Shown here piece after piece: positions 20,477 to 20,644 of a DNA stretch of 20,644 nucleotides (the stretch's first letter is position 1; each line of letters begins with the position of its first letter). A program made the translations under genes and the position numbers. The stretch is from the NCBI GenBank assembly GCA_036506495.1, contig DASXRQ010000238.1, positions 1-20,644 of the forward strand. The letters run 5' to 3'. The notes beneath the pieces were generated by a model. It did not search any database. It was not told the origin of the DNA and worked only from the letters and a program-made list of their open reading frames with translations. Origin of the DNA: DASXRC01 sp036506495. GTDB taxonomy: Bacteria > Actinomycetota > Actinomycetes > Mycobacteriales > Micromonosporaceae.

Positions 20477-20620
20477 GTGGAACTCGTACTGCTCCTCTTC
20501 TTCATCGCCGTCACTGTCGCGGCGGCGTTCGGTTGGACCGCCGACAGCCGCGATTCGGCGGATTGGCAGCCATCCGAGGACGGTAGACGCGTCTCGCGCC
20601 TCCGGACGCGGCCGTCCTGA
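20477..20620 (+). CDS. Small predicted membrane protein
   Basis: This is a 47-residue product with a hydrophobic N-terminal helix (LVLLLFFIAVTVAAAFGW) followed by a polar tail with DSRDSADWQPSEDG and basic residues at the end. The pattern of one helix followed by a DSRD-x-x-DWQP-like segment recurs in small hypothetical membrane proteins of actinomycetes, as far as I recall; no function is known. I chose GTG 20477 because GAAGGG (20463-20468) lies 8 nt upstream; GTG 20441 in the same frame would add 12 residues and lies inside a palindrome. Its stop codon falls in a 15-bp tandem repeat that continues to the window edge. It is divergent from the GlxA-type regulator. Confidence 0.55.
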   Translation: MELVLLLFFIAVTVAAAFGWTADSRDSADWQPSEDGRRVSRLRTRPS

Positions 20621-20644
20621 GCGCCGCCGTCCTAAGCGCCGCCG
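20611..20644 (+). repeat. 15-bp tandem repeat at the right edge
   Basis: GCCGTCCTGAGCGCC (20611-20625) is repeated as GCCGTCCTAAGCGCC (20626-20640) with one mismatch, and GCCG (20641-20644) starts a possible third unit cut by the window edge. The first unit contains the TGA stop of the small gene. Confidence 0.75.

Noticed and set aside
1..20644. tRNA or rRNA genes, CRISPR arrays, insertion sequences, phage or toxin-antitoxin genes
   Set aside because: I saw no cloverleaf-like segments, no regularly spaced repeats, no transposase motifs and no terminal inverted repeats flanking genes.

Overview
The window is very GC-rich (about 70% by eye), uses GTG starts heavily, has 4-nt GTGA gene overlaps, and carries type VII secretion genes. 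This points to an actinomycete; a Micromonosporales-like organism is my best guess from the gene set, not a demonstrated placement. I see 17 protein genes, one of them cut by the left edge. I see no rRNA, tRNA, CRISPR array or insertion sequence. No gap between genes exceeds about 150 bases.

Left block (1-5632): the 5' end of a Crp-type regulator on the minus strand is divergent from cbiZ (cobinamide salvage) and a capA-like gene. Next come nth (endonuclease III), a thioredoxin-fold lipoprotein and a CoA-type NUDIX hydrolase, linked by GTGA overlaps, then marP (membrane serine protease). Crp / nth / thioredoxin / NUDIX / marP matches the order known in Mycobacterium tuberculosis (Rv3676 to Rv3671c). 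The cbiZ and capA genes are extra here.

Middle block (5672-12636): three type VII (ESX) secretion genes. The mycosin protease mycP and the three-domain ATPase eccC lie on the minus strand; the channel protein eccD is divergent on the plus strand. No WXG100 substrate, eccB or eccE is present, so this is either a split locus or a reduced system. The eccC/eccD gap holds a perfect hairpin and a possible ECF-sigma promoter. A hairpin separates eccC from mycP. A long inverted repeat lies between the convergent marP and mycP.

Right block (12674-19353): ppa (inorganic pyrophosphatase) is divergent from dacB (PBP4-type carboxypeptidase with an unusually long disordered cytoplasmic tail), followed by a zincin-like DUF2342 gene and tilS. 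This matches the M. tuberculosis neighbourhood Rv3628 to Rv3625c. The hpt-ftsH genes expected after tilS are replaced by a cytosolic gamma-glutamyltransferase-family gene translationally coupled to tilS. A GlxA-type AraC regulator (minus) and a small membrane protein gene (plus) close the window; the gap between them is rich in repeats that look like operators.

Theme: much of the region concerns the cell envelope (MarP, MycP, EccC/D, DacB, CapA, the thioredoxin lipoprotein). A second theme is transcription. Six genes carry a TANNNT -10 box 6-9 nt before the start codon, which predicts leaderless or nearly leaderless mRNAs; in three of them the predicted +1 is exactly the first base of the GTG start.
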